Source of the DNA: Solanum dulcamara
Taxonomy: Eukaryota > Streptophyta > Magnoliopsida > Solanales > Solanaceae
Assembly: GCF_947179165.1 (NCBI RefSeq)
Contig: NC_077242.1
Coordinates: 33,787,097 to 33,851,096 of the forward strand
Direction of reading: 5' to 3'
DNA: 64,000 bases
Shown one piece after another: positions 33,451-46,455 of this stretch. Under the pieces are notes generated by a model. It was not told the origin of the DNA. It made no database searches and saw nothing but the letters and a program-made list of their open reading frames with translations. How positions within the stretch are numbered: the first letter of the stretch is position 1; each line of letters opens with the position of its first letter. Position numbers and translations under genes: made by a program.

Positions 33451-33873
33451 TTACCATGCGAGCCGGATAATCTATAACGCTATCAATTAATTCTAAGGAA
33501 AAGATAATGCAATACCCCATAGTAGAGAAGATTGGAAATAAAGTTAGAAGAATCTAAAAGAAGTTGGAGACCAAACAATGAGTCATAGGACTCGACTTAT
33601 TTATTTAAGCTGCCAACTTGGAAATCGTACATACTTAATCTACTGGAGTACATACCAAGCTTACGTATCAAGGATTACATAGGTTCGTAAAAGAAGACGA
33701 GATTATGAACCCACGAGGGGGGAAAAGAAAGTGTCACATGGAAGCATGGGAGAGTGCCACATGGCTGCAACTGGGAGTGCCATGTTGCAGCATCGGGAGC
33801 ATAGGGGGTGGGCCCCCACATGCCATGTGGCAGCCCGTGATTAGAGAAAGGGATATATTAGCCCAATAAGTGC

Positions 33874-33913
33874 TTGACACGTGTCACCCCCCTAAGGTAG
33901 ACTATATATATAT
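33874..33913 (+). promoter_or_regulatory. Single G-box and TATA box of the long LTR
   Basis: CACGTG at 33878-33883 inside CTTGACACGTGTCACC, then CCTAAGGTAGAC and TATATATATAT at 33903-33913. This is one unit where copies 2 and 3 have three. Confidence 0.55.
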
Positions 33914-35879
33914 GTTTGATCAATTTCATTCATCCTTATCCTTTAAGCTTCATCTTTATCAAAGAAAGATTCAAGAAAAGAAGAGAAGAGAAAACTTGAA
34001 GCTAGAGAGAGAGAGCTACGGTTTTGGGAAAAAAAGGTGAGTTCTTCCATTTATCTCCATAAATTAATTATTTAGGGTTAACACGATGTTATGAAGGTGT
34101 TGGTAATAAAAATTTATGCTTTGTAGCATTCCTAAACGTTAGCAAACAGCCAAACAATTTTAGGCGTGCTAAAGGAACTTCCGAGGCAAGTTTTGATGAG
34201 TTTGATGAGTTTCGGGAAAGGTAAGGAATTCCATTTCAAATTGGAGTATTTGATGATTCTATAAGGTATATTACATGTATTAAATAAGGTTGGAAGTGGA
34301 AAATTTTTATAAGGATACTTGACGTTAGAAACAAATTAAATTGAAGTGGTTATAGCTATATCGAAGTCGAGTAGTGGGTTGTCTTTGTGGTGTTGCGGGT
34401 GCAGATGGTTGGGTTGCGTGTTGTAGGGATTTAAAGTGTTTTAAAAAGTTTGTGGGTTCTCCTGGTTGTAGCCATATGACTCTCCGTTTTGTATGGTTAA
34501 AGATTTTGCAAAATAAAGATTAAAAAACTCTATTTTCGTATCGTAGTTTGGAGCTAGTTGTTTGGAGCTTGTATTGTGTAAGGTTGAAGTGATTTACTTG
34601 TAAATATGCTGATGGTTTTTATTAGTGGTATATTTGTTGATATTGTGGCCAAGTTGAAATCTCGGGGATGTTGAAGTTATAGGGGAGATGCTGCCCAATT
34701 TTCGGTAGATTCGGAACTAGTAACAAACTAGTCGAGGGTAATGGATAAGGAAATAACTCCTATGAGTACTTGGGTGTAGAGTTGGAAATTGGAAAGTGAA
34801 ATTTCATTAACTTTAGTATTACTTTCATGTTAAATAGGTTCAAGAGACGATGAGGCGAACGTGTAAGAGTAATCCGTAAGAGGTATGTGAAGCTTACCCT
34901 TTTTTTTCTTTTGGCATGAGTAAATAGAGCTATCCTTCTTTCCTCTTGGTATGATTTTGACATAAGTATGATGCTATTATGCTATAATTATTCACCGAGC
35001 CATGACAGGCCAGGCATGATATATGCATATGATGACTACATGAGGGAAAATAGAGAGTATGTACAACTTATTCTTTCTCTTGGCATGTCGTTGGCATAAG
35101 TATGTAAAGCCTATCCTCTCTCTTCTTTTGGCATGTCTTGATATAAGTATCACATGATGCAAGCTTTGGGGAGTATCCCATCCATAAAGCTCTGAGAAAG
35201 ATTGATGAGTCTTACCAACTTTCTAATGTTAGAGCTTCTATAATAATGGAGCTACGACTCTCAAGCCTTCTATGTGATGGAAAGTAGTAAGTACGTAAAC
35301 TACCCTCTCTTCTTGTTTGGCATATCCTAAAAGTATGTGATATGTATACAAGCTGGGGTAATCTCATTCTTAAGTTCAGAATAGGATTCTTGTCTCTTAC
35401 TCATTTTCTGATGTTAATGCTCTTATGGTGGTTTAGCCACTACCCTCGAGCCTTTTGTACGAAAAAAAGGAATTGACGTGTGGATGTCTGTATGCTCATA
35501 GATGTTATAGTAAACCATGTCCTTACTTTGATAAGCTCCTATTCCTAAGGACTCTAAGACGACAAATGCCTCTGATTTCATAAGTCGTTTGGCATTACTT
35601 GATAAATGTCTATGTTTCTTGAGACTCTAGTTGATACAACCCCTAATGACACTTAGAGGGCACTTGGGATAAGTACCATTTTGAACCTCAAAGTATAGTC
35701 CAATATGATCTTTTTATTGAGCCTCAGATGATAATAGGATGATTATGACACCGAGTCCCATAAAAGGGCGGGTACGATGTATGATGATTATGACATCGAG
35801 ACCCATAAAAGGTCAGGTATGGTATATGATGATATGATGACACCGAGTCCTATAAAGGGCTGGATACGATATATGATGA

Positions 35880-36042
35880 TATATGGATCGGACCAAATGT
35901 TCCTTGGCATTACTATATAATATATGGATTGGACCAAACATTCCTTGGCATTACTATATAATAAATGGATCGGGCAGAACGTTCCTTGATATTACTATAT
36001 GGTACATGGATTAGGTTGTACGTTCCTCGGCATTATTATATG
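35880..36042 (+). repeat. 41-bp minisatellite, four copies
   Basis: Four imperfect copies with the core CCAAACATTCCTTGGCATTA. The same unit, inverted, forms nine copies at 55065-55433. Confidence 0.85.
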
Positions 36043-36692
36043 AGATAGCACTAATAGTATATAGTTGCTTATGATAGCAGAGTGATGTAGTTGTTACACA
36101 AAGTCCCCAAACGGGCCGGGTACGATACGGGATGATAGTATGTACGACTTTATGTTCTAAGCTACAGGTTCAGTAATTTGTTAATTGTTATACTTGTCCC
36201 CTGCATCCCTACGCCAATTGTAATCTCCTTATGATTTCTATGCTTTACATACTTAGTATATATGTCGTACTGACCCCTCTTTTTTGAGAGGGCTGCGTTT
36301 ATGCCCGCAAGTACAGATATATACTTTGGGGATCTGTCAGCGTAGCAGTTCCACTCAGCAGTTCAAAAGTGCTCTATTATGCCGGAGCCTAGTTTTGGTA
36401 TTAACCTTTGATGTATATATTTATTTGTTCACGGGTACGGCGGGGGCCCTATCCTACCTTATGTTACTGATCTTACTCTTAGAGGTATGTGGACATGTAT
36501 GTGGGTTGTATATGGGTTATATATGTATGTATATACAGTGGTGCCTATGATAAGCCTCGCCGACTTATATGTTATCTTGACTATTGATGTGCTATAACTT
36601 AAACAAGGGACAGATTTACTGACAGATAGCAGGGATATACGTGAGTGCCCAATTCGGGCACCCATAATGGCCTATGGGGTTGGGTCATGAAA

Positions 36693-37699
36693 AAATTGGT
36701 ATCAAAGCAGTTTGATCCTCTGAATGTCTATAGACTGTGTCTAGTAGAGTCTTGTTTATCGGTGTGTGGTATACCACATCTATAAACAGGAGGCTATAGG
36801 ACATTTAGGATGTTACCTTTCTTTCTTGTCTTATATCGTGCGATAGAGCCCAGCCATAGGAAATGAATTTCCTTTTTTCTAACCTTTGGTTTCAGCTGAA
36901 GAATGACATCGGCAGAAGAAAATGAAAGATGATATTAGAAGCTACACTATATAAGTAAGTAATAGTGCGAAAGAGGCATGCTGGGTAAGGTAAGAAGAAT
37001 GAAGTATCATTGAAATGTAAAGTTGAAAATTGAAAGGAAAAGTAGATAGGAAAGTGTAACGGGTGCAGTTCGAGTTGGACATATGAGGTAAGTCCATCAT
37101 TTTATATTGTTGTTGATATTGGGTGCCCTGTGAGGATGTGATATGAATATATATGTATTGGTCCTGTGAGGCATTGTTGGTATTTCCTGAGTGCAGGTTT
37201 AGGATAGAAGGAATATAGAGGAAACTCTGCCAAAAAGTTTTTGGAAATAGAAAGAGAATGAGATATAAGGTTATAATATATCTTGAGAGATCGTATCCAT
37301 GGTAACGATAAGATCTGACTAAACTAGGAGTATAACTGACTTTGGGAAATAAGTTAATTGCAATATAGGTGGCAAGTAGAAGGTCAATACTGATATGGTG
37401 AGAAGAATGGTGATGGATATATATGTCTTAAGACATCCTATGAGGTATTAAGGATGAGAATAAAGAGGAAGGATAAGGGGTTAAGTACGCTTTCTCCACT
37501 AGGTGGAATTAGCCTAGAGTAAGGATCGTGAATAAAAGTTAAGAAATATTACCCTCTGGGATTGACCATGAGCAGAATATAGTGTGAATATAATAAGGAT
37601 CATCATGGAAGTACGTAGCGCCTAGTAAAGAAGTAACTAAAGAATGTGATTGTGAGTAAGGTTAGGAGTTAGCATCGAATACACGATAAGGATGAAAGC
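36693..37699 (+). mobile_element. LARD leader and internal region, truncated
   Basis: The primer site TGGTATCAAAGC (36697-36708) is followed by the conserved leader block and LARD-type sequence (37150-37230 matches 2150-2235). It stops at 37699 where the minus-strand element G starts. No coding potential is visible. Confidence 0.75.
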
Positions 37700-40600
37700 T
37701 GTCACAACCCAACTCCATAAACCATGACTGGTGCCCGATTTGGGCACCCATACGTACCTTTAGCCCTACTAAGTATGCTAGCAGAATAGACAAATGAGGA
37801 AATCAAAAGAGATCGCTAGAGAGCGCACAAAAATAGATGTAGCAGACGAAGGCTGTTAAGGCCGTCACTGAAAACAAGTCTAAAACATATATACATAACC
37901 CACATCACAAGTCTACAGACCTCTACAGAATTATAGCCTAGTCATATGATTGGATAGGGCCCCGTCGTAATCTTAACCAACATGTACAAACGTACAAAAG
38001 AAAAGCTAGTACCAAAATAGGGCTCCGGACAAAGGAGCACTGCCAACCAATAGGGCAGATGTATTAGGAGAGTGGATCAGCAAATTGAGCCTCTGTACCT
38101 GCGAGCATGAAATGTAACCCCCCGAAGAAAGGGGGTCAGTACGAGAAATGTACCAAGTATGTAAAGCACGGACTATAATAAGTAAAGTCATTACTAGAGA
38201 AGAATGTGCAAAAATGAGAAAAGTATCTAGAAATATGAAAATGCTTATCATAACCACAGATAATGTATGCAGAAAACCATATGCCATATCCGGCCCTATT
38301 ATGGGACTCGGTGAACAAATCGTGTCACCGCCCTATCATTGGCGCCACAACATATCATAACTCCATAGTAGGGAATATCTCTGTAACAGATCATATCATA
38401 TCAGATCATATCATATCATATGCGTACATGGAATATCATAACCCCATAAATCCCATGTACAGGTCGTACCTGTCCCCTCACGTCGGGGCATGGCGAACAA
38501 TGCAAAGAAGTATGCATGATAACAAATCCTGGCCCGGGCTTAGTGAAAGAAGCATCGAGGCATCCACGAGTGGAGTGGTGAGAAACTAAATGCAATATAA
38601 AATACAAAACATTTCTAGAGACTCAAGAGCATAACTCCGGTGACAAGTCATTTAAGAGAAAAGGAGCGATAATCATAGTGCATATCTTTCAAATGTCGTG
38701 ATGGTCTATGTAAAAATAGGCTTTTTGAAATCGTTTCCATATTTCAAAATATATTATGGGGCTCAGTGGAATAATTAAAATAAGCTATCATTCAAAATCA
38801 ATACAAGAGTCATATCAAGTACCTTTTGAAAGTCACTATGGATTACATCAAAATAGAACTTCTGGAATTATATACTCGTATCAAAGCGTAATAAAATATC
38901 TTTTGGGAAATCAAGAAACTGGACATCCTAGTGGATCTAGGAATAGGAACTTCCTTGGAACCATATAAAAGTCATATACTTATTTCATAAAAACCATACC
39001 AGAAGAAAGATTAGCTTTATATACTCATGTCAAAAATATGCCAAAAGAAGGAAACGTTACCTTTACATACTTATGCCAAAAACATACCAAAGGAACGTAT
39101 AAGCCTTACATACGTATGCCAAAATATTGCAAAATAAGAAAAGGTTAGCTTTACATACCTCTTACGGATTACTCTTAAAGGTTTGACTCATCGTCTCTTG
39201 AACCTATTTAACATGAAAGTAATTCTAAGGTTAGTGACCTTCAAATTCCCAGCTTGTAATTCTACCACCACTTACCTATAAGAACCAATCCCTTATCCAT
39301 TTCCTTAGACTAGTTCATTACTAGTTCCTTAGTTAGTTAAGGAGTTAACAGAAATTAGGCAGCACCTCCCCTATAACATGCCCTATCCGAACTTCCAATT
39401 ACACCCCTAATTACCACAGCCAACCAACAACAACCTGCAGCACATATACAAGTAATTCACTTCAATATTACAAGATACAAACTCCAAACAACTCATTCTA
39501 AACTATAATACGAAAATAGGGTGTTTAGTCTCTATCTCGTGTGGATGAAACCAGAAGCAACTACACCCTTTTAGAGCACTTTCCATCCCTTCAACACACA
39601 ATCAAACCACCTGCAAGCACAACACAACAACCATAACACACTACTCGACTTCAGTTTAAATATAACGACCTTAGTTTAGTTTATTTCTAACGTCAAGCAT
39701 GCTCATGCAATTTCTGTACTTCCAACCACATATAAAACGTGTAATACACTCCATAATCACACCATAAAATCCAAATTAAAATAAAAACCCTTCCTTACCC
39801 AAAATTACGGCTGAAATATTGTGGCTGTTTGCTATCTATTTTATACTTCTCCAAACAATAACTTCAAATTATTAACACCTTAATATAATGTCGAAACCCT
39901 TATCAAAACGTGGGAGAAGAGAACCAATCCATACCTTGCTAAAACTTGCTAAAACTTATCTCGGAAATTCTCTTAACATGCTGAAAATTAACGGACTGTT
40001 TGTATCTTTTCCTTGCAGCCCCAAAGTGAGATTTTACATTATTAAACACCACTATATAACCATAGGACATCTTAAATAATTAATTCACGGAGCAAAATTC
40101 GAAACCTTACCTTTAATTGAGCCAAATCCGTGGCTCTCTTTCTCTTGTTCCTCACGTTTTTCTCTTTTTTTTTTCTAAGTTTAGTATTCTGAAAATGAAG
40201 GTTTAGTCATAAGATGACTAATATATAACCTTCCTTAGAGGGTGACACATGGCTTCCCCTAGGGTTGATAGGTGGCAACCCCCTAGGGTGCCACCTCATC
40301 CTGCATCCAATCCAAAGCCGCCATATGGTAGCTTGGGACCCACCTCAAGTAGGTGTGTCACCTACTTGGTACAAGTAGGTGCATCACCTAATCAGTCCAA
40401 GTAGGTGCATCACCTACTTATTTCAAGTAGGTGCTACGTCTCCTTATTTCTCTTCCATGGGTTCGTAATCTCGTCTCACTTTAAGAGCCTATGTATCCCT
40501 TGCTACTTATGCTGGACGTGCACTCAAGTAAATTATTTATGTAAGACATCAAAGTCAGTGGCGTACGTGAGTAAGTCGAGTCCTACGACCCATTACTTGG

Positions 40601-40785
40601 CCTCCAATTCCTTCCGGATTCTTATAACCCTATTTCCAATCTTCCCTATTATTGGGGTATCTCATTCTCCCCTCCTTAGAGTTGTTTTATAGCGTTATAA
40701 ATTATCTGAGTCACATGACGACTTTTAAGAAACTTAAGAGCATTCCCAGAAACTTAAGAAGCCTTCCAAGGTACGAGGTGTAAAA
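37700..40785 (-). repeat. 3' LTR of element G
   Basis: 3086 bp on the minus strand; on the plus strand it begins TGTCACAACCC and ends GAGGTGTAAAA next to an inverted polypurine tract (TCCTTCCCCCTTTTAG). It carries the inverted hairpin module (about 38115). Where other LTRs have G-box repeats it has a different repeat (40346-40433). The bases before it are AAAGC. Confidence 0.83.
40346..40433. repeat. Self-complementary repeat AAGTAGGTG...CACCTACTT
   Basis: Three to four imperfect units of about 28 bp, each pairing AAGTAGGTG with CACCTACTT around a 3- to 4-base loop. It lies in the U3 region of the LTR of G near where related LTRs hold the GACACGTGTC repeats. Each unit could form a hairpin. 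Confidence 0.75.
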
Positions 40786-41088
40786 TCCTTCCCCCTTTTA
40801 GAACATTCGTTCTAGAATGTAAACCAAAACCTTCCTCGTATCTTATACCAACTTTATGGAGAGTTCCTCTATCCCATTGCCATAACATATACTTTCATCA
40901 AGCAATCAATATCAAAGTTCCAAAGGTTAGGATTACTTGTTGATGTAGGGAATATGTACGGATACTTGTGTTTCATTTCCTCTGTTACTTCCCAGGGGAT
41001 CACCCATCCTAATTTGAAGTTTAAGCGTTCCCATTTACATATGATAGTGTCAGATAATTTTCTCTTGCGCTTGTACTTCTCTTGTCCA

Positions 41089-41102
41089 CTTCCCCCCTTT
41101 AG
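41089..41102 (-). other. Internal polypurine-tract-like site of element G
   Basis: The minus strand reads CTAAAGGGGGGAAG, identical to 3932-3945 and 4723-4736. It lies about 300 bp from the true tract because of the internal deletion. Confidence 0.5.
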
Positions 41103-42182
41103 GGTGTATCCATGTCATTGTCTATTTATTTCTAACTTTCCAAATGCATATGAGTTCTTTCCAACCTATTTAGTATACTACGCTATTTCCATATCTTCCT
41201 TTACATCACCTATACTTTAGGTTACCCATGTACGAAACCTTAATACAATCATGAGGTACTTAGAATCCTGAATATACAGTACCAACTCCAGTCTAAATAC
41301 TGGTATTTGAGTAATATCCTTAATGTAGCAGTGCATTTAAAGCCACATTCCATTCATCCCAATCATTAATTAGATTGTCACCATTTATCCCAATGTATCA
41401 ACTCAGTCGGTGCCTTAATATGTCATTCTATCCAGATCTAGGTGTCATCTCTAAATCAACTTCTTAGAATCACAAGTCTTTTCCAACTTCATTTTACCAT
41501 ACCAGTATTGACCTTCTAGTTTTTATTGCCATCACTTCAGTAATTAACTCATTTCTCGAGGTTATCCATACTCGTAGTTTAGTAAAATCTCATCCTTATT
41601 ATGGGAAAGACGTACTACAACCTTGTATCTCTTTCTCCTTTTATTTTTAGGAAAATTTGGGCAGAGTTTCCTCTATATTTCTTACTATCTCAACACCTGT
41701 ACGCCAAAAATGCCAACAATGCCTCACAGGGCCAATATATATATTCACATTATATCATATCGCATCCATATAGGGCACCCACAATACACAGTATGAACAT
41801 GGACTTACCTCGTATGTCTACTCGAACTGCACTTATTGCACTTTCCTGCATACTTTTCCTTTCCATTTTTAACTTTACATATCAATCGTACTTCAATACC
41901 TCACCTAACATATCTCCTTCGTGCCTTTGCTTACCTATATGCCCTGTAACCTCCAATATCATCAGTGACTTTCTTCTATCGATGTTGTCCTTCTACTGAA
42001 ATCACAAGTTAGTATAAGGAATTTTATTCCCTATGACTCAGCTCTATCACACGATCTTAGGTATATGAAAGAAAGGTAACATCCTAAATGTCCTATAGCC
42101 TCTTGTTTATAGATGTGGTGTACAACACACCAATAAATAAGACTCTACTAGACACGGTCTGTAGACACTCCAAGGACAAACT

Positions 42183-42194
42183 GCTCTGATACCA
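42183..42194 (-). other. Primer binding site of element G
   Basis: GCTCTGATACCA on the plus strand is a perfect tRNA-iMet site in minus orientation, followed (leftward) by the conserved leader block. Confidence 0.9.
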
Positions 42195-42198
42195 CTTT

Positions 42199-43115
42199 TA
42201 TCACGACCCAACTCTATAGGCCATAACTGGTGTCCGATTTAGGCACCCATACGTACCCTTAGCCCCACTGAGTATGCTAGCAGAATAGACAAATGAAGAA
42301 ATCAAAAGAGATCGCTATGGAGCACACAAAAATAGATGAGCAGACGAAGGACATTAAGGCCATCACTGAACACAAGTCTAAAACATATATACATAACCCA
42401 CATCATAAGTCTACAGACCTCTACAGAATTATAGCCTAGTCATATGACTGGATAGGGCCCCATCAACAGAAAAGCTAGTACCAAAATAGGGCTCTGGACA
42501 AAGGAGCACTGCAAACCAACAGGGCAGATATCCTAGGCGAGCGGATCAGCAAATTGAGCATCTGTACTTGCGAGCATGAAACACAGCCCCCCAAAGAAAG
42601 GGGGTCAGTATGGAAAATGTACCAAATATGTAAAGCATGGACTATAATAAGTAAAGTCATTACTAGAGCAGAATGTGCAAAAATTAGCAAAGTATCCAGA
42701 AATATCAAAATGCTTATCATAACTACACATAATGTATGCAGAAAATTATATGCCATATTCGGCCATATTATGGGACTCGGTGAATAAATCATGGTCACCG
42801 CTCCAACACTGGCGCCACAGCACATCATAACTCTAGAGTAGGGAATATCTCTGTAATAGATCATATCATATCAGATGGTCATATCAGATCATATCATATC
42901 ATATGCGTACATGGCACATCATAACTCCACAAAACCCATGTATAGGTCATACCTGCCCCCTCACGTTGGGGTACGGTGAACAATGCAGAGAAGTACGCAT
43001 GATAACAAATCCTGACCCGGGCTTAGTGAAAGAACCATTAAGGCATCCACAAGTGGAATGGTGAGAAACTAAATGCAATATAAAATACAAAACATTTCCA
43101 GAGACTAGAGAGCAT
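42199..43115 (-). repeat. 5' LTR of element G, truncated
   Basis: The 3' part of the LTR, collinear with 37700-38640 including the hairpin module (about 42590) and the ATCATATC repeat (about 42865). Similarity stops near 43115, so about two thirds of the LTR is missing. Confidence 0.8.
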
Positions 43116-44009
43116 AATCATCGACTTTAATTTTGGGGAATGTATTTTCTAGAAAACTGGGTGATGGCACTACAATGGCGCATGATTCCAAGGGGAAAAC
43201 TACAGAGACACATTCCTGGTGCGATAGTGGCGCGCTGCCCTAGCATTTTTCCAACAAATTTCTAGGTTTTTCATCATTTTAAATGAGTTTCCATCCCTAT
43301 AATGAGATCCTAAACCCTAATTAACAATATAATAAATATATAGTAAGAATCTACTAATCCCAAGCAATTACCAATTAATTTATACGAAAAAAGGATTTGA
43401 ATTTACAAAATACATCATAGCTCATGTAATTGAAGTTGAAATTAAGAGTATTAAAAGTTTTAATTAAAACTCATGGAAGATTTAAGAAATTCTTTAGGCT
43501 AGATAGGTGAAAGGTACCCATGGATGAATTCCACACACCTTGAATACAAATTTTGAAGAAAACTTGAAGATCAAATGGTTTTCCAACCAATTTCGAAGAA
43601 TTTCCAATTTCTCTTCGATTGAGGCTTCCTGTTGTGCTTCGAGTTCCTGCTTTTCCAGCGACTCCAAAAAGAGGGGAAGGTGTGTGGGCTCGTTCCTCCC
43701 AATAAAATAGAAAGACAGGGAGAATTTAAGAAGATTCTTGGTAGGTCTTAAATAGAGATCTAGAGAGCCTTTTTTGTAAAGAGAAGAGTTTTAGAATGGG
43801 TGATTAGTGAATTAATAAGGAAAATCAAGAGCTTTGGGAATTAAATAGATTAGGAACCTATCCCAAAAACCATCTAGATTCATTTCCTTTATAAAAATAG
43901 GGAAAAAACTATTTTGACCTCAATGAAAATTTTCCTTAACCTACCAATGTATTCACCAAGGCTAATTATTCATCTTATTATGTCATACTCTATCTTTCTC
44001 ATATCGAGA
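43116..44009. other. Unclassified AT-rich sequence, probably old LTR
   Basis: No open frame or known motif. Its texture (AAACCCTAATT, CATGGATGAATTCC, GAAAACTTGAAGATCAAATGG) resembles the U5 and leader part of the LTRs of J and D, suggesting an old minus-strand LTR fragment. I could not match it clearly to a copy in the window. Confidence 0.35.
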
Positions 44010-44390
44010 ATATTACAATTTCTTGAACACTCAATTCATGAGGTCCATAAAGGCTGTAGGAGAGTTAGTCAAATCAAAGGACATAACTAGGAACTAGTGA
44101 CCATATCTGGTTCTGAAAGTTGTCTTCAGGATGTCACTTTCTCTCACTTTCAACTGATGATAACCTGATCTGAGGTCCATCTTGGAGAAATAAGTGGCAC
44201 CCTGATCTTTGTTGATAGGATCATCAATTCTTGGAAGAGGTACTTATTCTTTATGGTAACCTTGTCCAGTTGATGGTAGTCAATGCACATTCTTAAGATC
44301 CATATTTATTTGGCATGAATAGGATAGGAGCACCGCATAGTGAGACACTCAGCCTAATGAACTCCTTATCTCCTTATTCTCTGAAGCTCG
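44010..44390 (-). pseudogene. pol: Element H reverse transcriptase fragment
   Basis: The minus strand reads [30 protein letters not shown] and SPTAFMDLMN, the fingers and palm of a gypsy RT, ending before the catalytic FIDD motif. Upstream text (about 44385-44250) is a frameshifted version of the [16 protein letters not shown] region. Gag and protease are absent between it and the leader. Confidence 0.8.
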
Positions 44391-44672
44391 GGCTCAGTTT
44401 CTAAGTTTGTATTTCAGACGGTTGTGGAATCTTGTACTCAACAACGTTTCTCTGGCTCAAGGTTCTTTTGGAAGGCATGAATAACCAAATGCACGAATTA
44501 GAAGGAGATTACATAGAGTTAAACTCTATAGCACGAAATGGAAACAATTTCTAAAGTCATGTAGCTTCCCTATTATAGATGTGGCGTGCTTCAAACCGAT
44601 AAGAAGGACTCTACTAGACTCGGCTTCATAGATACTCTAGGACTCTTGAACTCTGTGCTCTGATATCAAGTT
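44391..44672 (-). other. Element H leader and primer binding site
   Basis: A degraded form of the conserved leader block (44655-44550: AAGCCGAGTCTAGTAGAGTC and CGCCACATCTATAATAGG on the minus strand) with a primer site at 44668-44657 reading TGATATCAGAGC. Confidence 0.65.
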
Positions 44673-46455
44673 TTACACGCCTCAAGTCTACACCTTAGGT
44701 GTGGATGGTACTCAAAAACCATTGTTGGTTCGCAAGCGAACCCTCTGACTAGATGACTAACTAAGCGAAAGACTTTAAATATTAAAAGAACTTAGATAGG
44801 CATAATAAGTGCATTAACATAAAATCTAAAAGTAAATCTCAATACTCAATCATATAGATAATGAAATATAACTCAATGTTTTAAACAAACTCAATGAATA
44901 AATTGAATTTTGTCTGATTAGTCTATAAAGCCTATACTGACTGTGAAATAGGTAGCAAGACAGGCCCATGGCTACCTCAAACTAATAAGTAAATGATTGA
45001 AAGTAAAAACATAGGAGCACCTTTGAATGCAAAAAGGTCTTATCAAAGCTGAGTGGAAAGTTGATCTTCAACATTGCGCCTACTAAAGATCTCTATCAAC
45101 TGTGTCTACATCTTGAGAAGATGCATCACCGAATGGCAATAGTATATGAAATATACGGTATGTAAAATAGCTAAAAAAAATTACTCATGATGCTCAACTT
45201 AAGAAACTCAACTATGAAAATAACTCAACCTAAGAAAGCATGCAATATAGTAAAATAATGCTTTAAAATATATGCAATAGTAAATGTAACTCAATATATC
45301 AAAATATAATACTTTACTTCTTGGGAATTTTTCTAACTGACAACCATCACTTATTAGCGACGTGATGATACAATGAACTATTTTTGTTGCCATAACTGTC
45401 CATTACCTTACAAGGTAAGGGTTATAAACTCATCTCTAGATCCAATAAAAGTCCTCTTTTGGGACAATGAGGAGTCTCCCGAATGAATGGTGCGATCCTA
45501 TTCTATGCTGACTATGTAGTTTATGGGGTTCCAGTTGTTCTATACTCTTACCCAAATCGGTGCACAATACTACTCCTAAAATATAGTTTATTATACTCAT
45601 AACTCAAGTGAGTACATTTACTCAGTTATCTTATTGAGTCTCGTTGCACTTAGCTGAAACTCAACTCATCTTTTCTCTTTCTAAAAAAAGTGATCTCATC
45701 TTAGTGAATTTGTTAAATTACAAGTTTGCTTCTCAACTCAATCTCAAAATTGATGTTAAAAATATTTATACTCATGCTCAAAATAATAACTAAGAGAATT
45801 CCCAACTCATATCATGCTCAAACTCTTTCTCAAGTAATTCATGAAAATAATTTTGTTTTAATTCAAGGCAATGTATAAAATAATTAAAATGAAAGACTTA
45901 ACTAGAGTTCATGTGAATAAAAATATGAATCCATAATCTCAAAACTCAAATCAATAAAGTATAATCAACCATATACGATAACTCAATAAGAATCTTACAT
46001 AAACAATAACTTATTGGATTTGTAACTCAAAATCGAACTCAACTTGACTATAGAAATATATAGGGCACGAGGATGAATTTAGTTATATGTTCTGATAGAC
46101 TTACATACTTGGAATGGAGATTATCTAAGAAGAAATTAAAGACTTGGCTTGGAACTCTTGAACCCAATCTCTTTTATTTCTCTCCAATCCTTGCTCTCAA
46201 AAGTTCTAAGTGTTAATGAGAAAAATATCCCATCGGGTATTGATAAGAGACTAAATTTAGTCCCAAAATGGCTTGGCTTAAGTTTGTAAAAAGTTAGGGA
46301 TAAAATTAGAATGCCCTTCAGTAAAATGGGTAGGCCCCTTTCTATGGACCGTAGGAACTCCTACAGACCACAGGGTCCTCTTCGTAGGAATTTGGGTCCA
46401 ATGTTAGACTAACTAGAAATCGGGTAAGTGGGTCTATGACCAACTCGTAGGAACT
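44673..46455 (-). repeat. 5' LTR of element H, degraded
   Basis: A non-coding stretch directly beyond the primer site. Its outer part (46320-46450, ACCGTAGGAACTCCTACAGAC and similar dyads) resembles the LTR of J (49480-49990). The LTR start is lost near 46455 at a junction with a plus-strand LTR fragment. Confidence 0.6.

Larger units (their letters stand above)
33281..36692 (+). repeat. LARD-type LTR, long variant (inserted in F gag)
   Basis: 3412 bp, starting TGTTACACCCC and ending GGGTCATGAAA, with a primer site after it. It is longer than copies 1-3 because of a CTTCTTAAG-rich stretch (33310-33450) and a 41-bp repeat (35880-36042). The five bases before it are GAGAT; the matching right flank is not in place because the element is truncated on its right. 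Confidence 0.85.
40786..42198 (-). mobile_element. LARD internal region of element G, with internal deletion
   Basis: About 1.4 kb instead of about 3.05 kb. The leader part (42180-41580) and 3' part (41500-40786) match the LARD, so about 1.6 kb is missing. It keeps the internal polypurine-like site. No coding potential is visible. Confidence 0.75.
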
